Assembly: GCA_900541645.1 (NCBI GenBank)
Contig: UQKQ01000007.1
Coordinates: 57,473-121,472, forward strand
Direction: 5' to 3'
Length of the DNA: 64,000 nt
From: an uncultured Collinsella sp.
Lineage (GTDB): Bacteria; Actinomycetota; Coriobacteriia; Coriobacteriales; Coriobacteriaceae
This document shows positions 62,585 to 64,000 of this stretch, piece after piece (the first letter of the stretch is position 1; each line of letters starts with the position of its first letter). A model generated the notes under the pieces. The model did not search any database. It was not told the origin of the DNA and saw only the letters and a list, made by a program, of their open reading frames with translations. Position numbers and translations under genes: made by a program.

Positions 62585-63016
62585 TTAGTCGATGGAGATC
62601 TTCGTAACGTTCTTCTTCTCGACAATCTTGGGAACCGTAACGGTCAGGATGCCGTCAGCATACTTAGCCGAAAGGCCCTCGCTCGAAGCGTCCTTCAGAT
62701 ACACGCCGCGCGTCGCGCTGTACGAGCTAAACTCCTTCTGCAGGAAGTTCTTGCCCTCGTTCTCCTCGTCCTCCACAACGTTCACGCTAATCGACAGGCG
62801 ACCCTCATTGAGCTCAACGTCGATGTCATCCTTGGCGACACCGGTCAGATACGCCTTGACCTCGTAGCCATCACCCTTGTCCTCAACGTCAACGGGGAAC
62901 GCCTTGGAGGCAATCGAGTTGTTTGCAAGGTCGGTCATATCATCAAACAGATCGAACAGCGAGCTAGCAGAAGGACGAACGCCAAAAACCGAACGATAAG
63001 GAACCATGCTTGCCAT
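62585..63016 (-). CDS. Small heat shock protein of the Hsp20 family
   Basis: 143 residues. ATP-independent holdase chaperone. An N-terminal arm of about 40 residues, with PSASSLFDLFDDMTDL, precedes the alpha-crystallin domain (about 45-135): AFPVDVEDKGDGYEVKAYLT, DIDVELNEGRLSISV and the conserved A-x-x-x-n-G-x-L-x-x-x-x-P pattern (AKYADGILTVTVPK). The C-terminus KKNVTKISID supplies the IxI-like tail. AAGGAG lies 9 nt upstream of the ATG. The 280 bp upstream is AT-rich and contains candidate stress-control sites. Confidence 0.93.
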   Translation of the reverse strand: MASMVPYRSVFGVRPSASSLFDLFDDMTDLANNSIASKAFPVDVEDKGDGYEVKAYLTGVAKDDIDVELNEGRLSISVNVVEDEENEGKNFLQKEFSSYSATRGVYLKDASSEGLSAKYADGILTVTVPKIVEKKNVTKISID

Positions 63017-63130
63017 GTTTACCACTCCTTTTAAGGACTGCCGAGCCATCTTCTAGGTGACTGGGACTTCTTTTGACGCTCTTATATATGCCCACCCAGT
63101 GCCCATATATACATCGACTATAAAGTTTTT

Positions 63131-63171
63131 TGAGTCCGGTACTATAAGCATATCTAAGTGTGTATGACTCA
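63131..63171. promoter_or_regulatory. Inverted repeat upstream of hsp20
   Basis: TGAGTC (63131-63136) and GACTCA (63166-63171) are 29 nt apart, with TATAGT on the minus strand at 63141-63146 between them. The half-sites resemble those of HAIR elements bound by HspR (CTTGAGT/ACTCAAG), but the spacing is much larger than the usual 7 nt, and no CIRCE element is present. Confidence 0.35.
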
Positions 63172-63293
63172 GGTTTTAGTAAGGTTAAGGTTCTTTGAAC
63201 CAGAGCTTAAATAACAAGTATGTTCGCAGCTACAAATAACAAGGGGCTTACAATGAGCGCGTACACGTTGTTGGTAACGAGCTAAAGGGCATC

Positions 63294-63803
63294 ATGGACG
63301 ATCAAAAACAGGACAACACGTTTATGCCGGAGCAGGACGAAGCATCCAGCCCGCAACCGATTCGATTCCATCGCCCCCACATCTCGCAAGAGCCCATCAA
63401 TGATCCAGAGCCCAAATATGTGACAAGAAACCGATATCAAACACTCGAAGAAGCACAAACGGGGCGCAAACATATGGGCGTCGCCTCGGGAGACCCTGTA
63501 TATCTGAAAGACGCACCATTATCTAAAAACAGCGTAGCTAGTGATGAGCCGATGAAAGCATCCGCCGTCCATCAACAAAGAGGGCCTCGACCCAAGCAAA
63601 CCTTGACGCATTCGGCTCGCTATCTCGAAACGCCAAAACAGGGAAAGTCAATCTTCGTTTCGTCAAGTAAACGACGCAAGCAGCATCAGCTGACAATTCT
63701 GCTTTTGACCATTGCGGCCATAGTAGTTGCCCTTGTTATACGATTTATTTTCTTTAAATTAAGGCTCAATACCGAAAACAACAAGATCGTCTGGTGTAAT
63801 TGA
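63294..63803 (+). CDS. Tail-anchored-like membrane protein of unknown function
   Basis: 169 residues from the ATG with AAGGGC upstream. The first 125 residues are hydrophilic, Gln/Pro/Lys-rich and probably disordered. A basic patch (SSSKRRKQHQL) precedes a single membrane helix (TILLLTIAAIVVALVIRFIF) and a short outer tail. No domain recognised. Codon use is less GC-rich than the neighbours, which may mean recent acquisition or low constraint. It ends just before the rRNA operon terminator. Confidence 0.68.
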   Translation: MDDQKQDNTFMPEQDEASSPQPIRFHRPHISQEPINDPEPKYVTRNRYQTLEEAQTGRKHMGVASGDPVYLKDAPLSKNSVASDEPMKASAVHQQRGPRPKQTLTHSARYLETPKQGKSIFVSSSKRRKQHQLTILLLTIAAIVVALVIRFIFFKLRLNTENNKIVWCN

Positions 63804-63829
63804 GTCATTTACGCCCCGTAAACGCAAAA

Positions 63830-63857
63830 AAGGGGGAGGCCGCGAGGCCTCCCCCTT
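63830..63857. terminator. Bidirectional terminator between the membrane-protein gene and the rRNA operon
   Basis: A perfect 12-bp stem (AAGGGGGAGGCC and complement) with an A-run on the left and CTTCTT on the right. Confidence 0.88.
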
Positions 63858-63891
63858 CTTCAAGTCATCCGACGGCTCGGTGCCGTCCACC

Positions 63892-64000
63892 GGTCAGCGG
63901 CGCCCTGGCCTCCCACGGGCTGGCCCCGCAGTACTCTCGGCGCGATGGGGCTTAGCTTCCGGGTTCGGAACGGGACCGGGCGTGCCCCCCATGCTCTGGC
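63892..64000 (-). rRNA. rrf: 5S ribosomal RNA, 3' part (5' end outside window)
   Basis: The minus strand reads GAGCATGGGGGGCACGCCCG, then CCCGTTCCGAACCCGGAAGC and TAAGCCCCATCGCGCCGA, GAGTACTGCGGGG, the universal 5S loop B/C and helix IV/V pattern. The 3' end is placed at the base that would complete helix I, about 63892. The rest of an rRNA operon should lie to the right. Confidence 0.93.

Noticed and set aside
63017..63293. CIRCE element for hsp20
   Set aside because: The TTAGCACTC/GAGTGCTAA pattern is absent; only widely spaced TGAGTC/GACTCA half-sites are seen.

Overview
The window is high-GC and densely packed. It looks like a chromosomal segment of a Collinsella-type coriobacterium, a gut actinobacterium. 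This is inferred from the mix of gene families (a LAxTG-type sortase substrate, SipW-dependent exported proteins, paired heterodimeric ABC exporters, an EF-G-like paralogue, LarE, a 4Fe-4S RlmD) and from codon and GC style. No species-level marker is complete: only part of a 5S rRNA is present, at the right edge on the minus strand.

Layout. 1-6.7 kb: the C-terminal part of an RlmKL rRNA methyltransferase, a short KdpD-like kinase with its KdpE-like regulator, the potassium transporter Kup and a nitroreductase. 6.8-9.2 kb: a polyglycerol-phosphate synthase-like (LtaS/sulfatase-fold) membrane enzyme. 9.4-19.5 kb: a surface-matrix locus read on the minus strand (sipW signal peptidase, three TasA/CalY-type small proteins, a 1823-residue secreted adhesin and an LAATG-anchored protein). 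It is bracketed by two homologous arrays of 62-bp hairpin repeats in the same orientation. 19.5-24.6 kb: a flavodoxin-like protein behind a four-fold 23-bp repeat, a heterodimeric ABC exporter and the SRP RNA. 24.7-31.4 kb: a TadA-glycerate kinase fusion, tRNA-Ser, TetR, LemA, IlvE, DedA and CysE. 31.5-36.3 kb: a MarR-controlled second ABC exporter pair and a small unknown protein. 36.5-41.2 kb: a nitroreductase, a membrane protein, an enhancer-binding-protein-like regulator with a degenerate AAA+ domain, YeiH and GntR. 41.4-46.6 kb: GlmS, LacI, a HAD phosphatase and LarE. 46.8-53 kb: a secreted nuclease, an EF-G-like GTPase and an amino-acid ABC uptake operon. 53.4-64 kb: RlmD, a PHP phosphatase, an aminotransferase, hpt-ftsH, TilS, a WalJ-type hydrolase, Hsp20, a small membrane protein and 5S rRNA.

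The most distinctive content lies between the genes. There are several families of long hairpin elements. In the best family (9187-9316, 9725-9851, 53146-53284) a core of about 70 nt is nearly identical between copies, while the 29-36 bp flanking arms differ completely from copy to copy yet are perfectly or nearly self-complementary within each copy. Elements with the same layout but different cores lie next to the SRP RNA and ilvE. Another family sits inside the amino-acid ABC operon and after glmS and larE. REP-like tags and a MITE-like element add to this. The second highlight is the TasA/SipW-type matrix operon, with covarying hairpin arrays on both sides and a C10 tract upstream.

All calls come from reading the sequence and the translated frames; no database search was run. 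Start codons were moved to the codon best served by a ribosome binding site where the longest frame was implausible.
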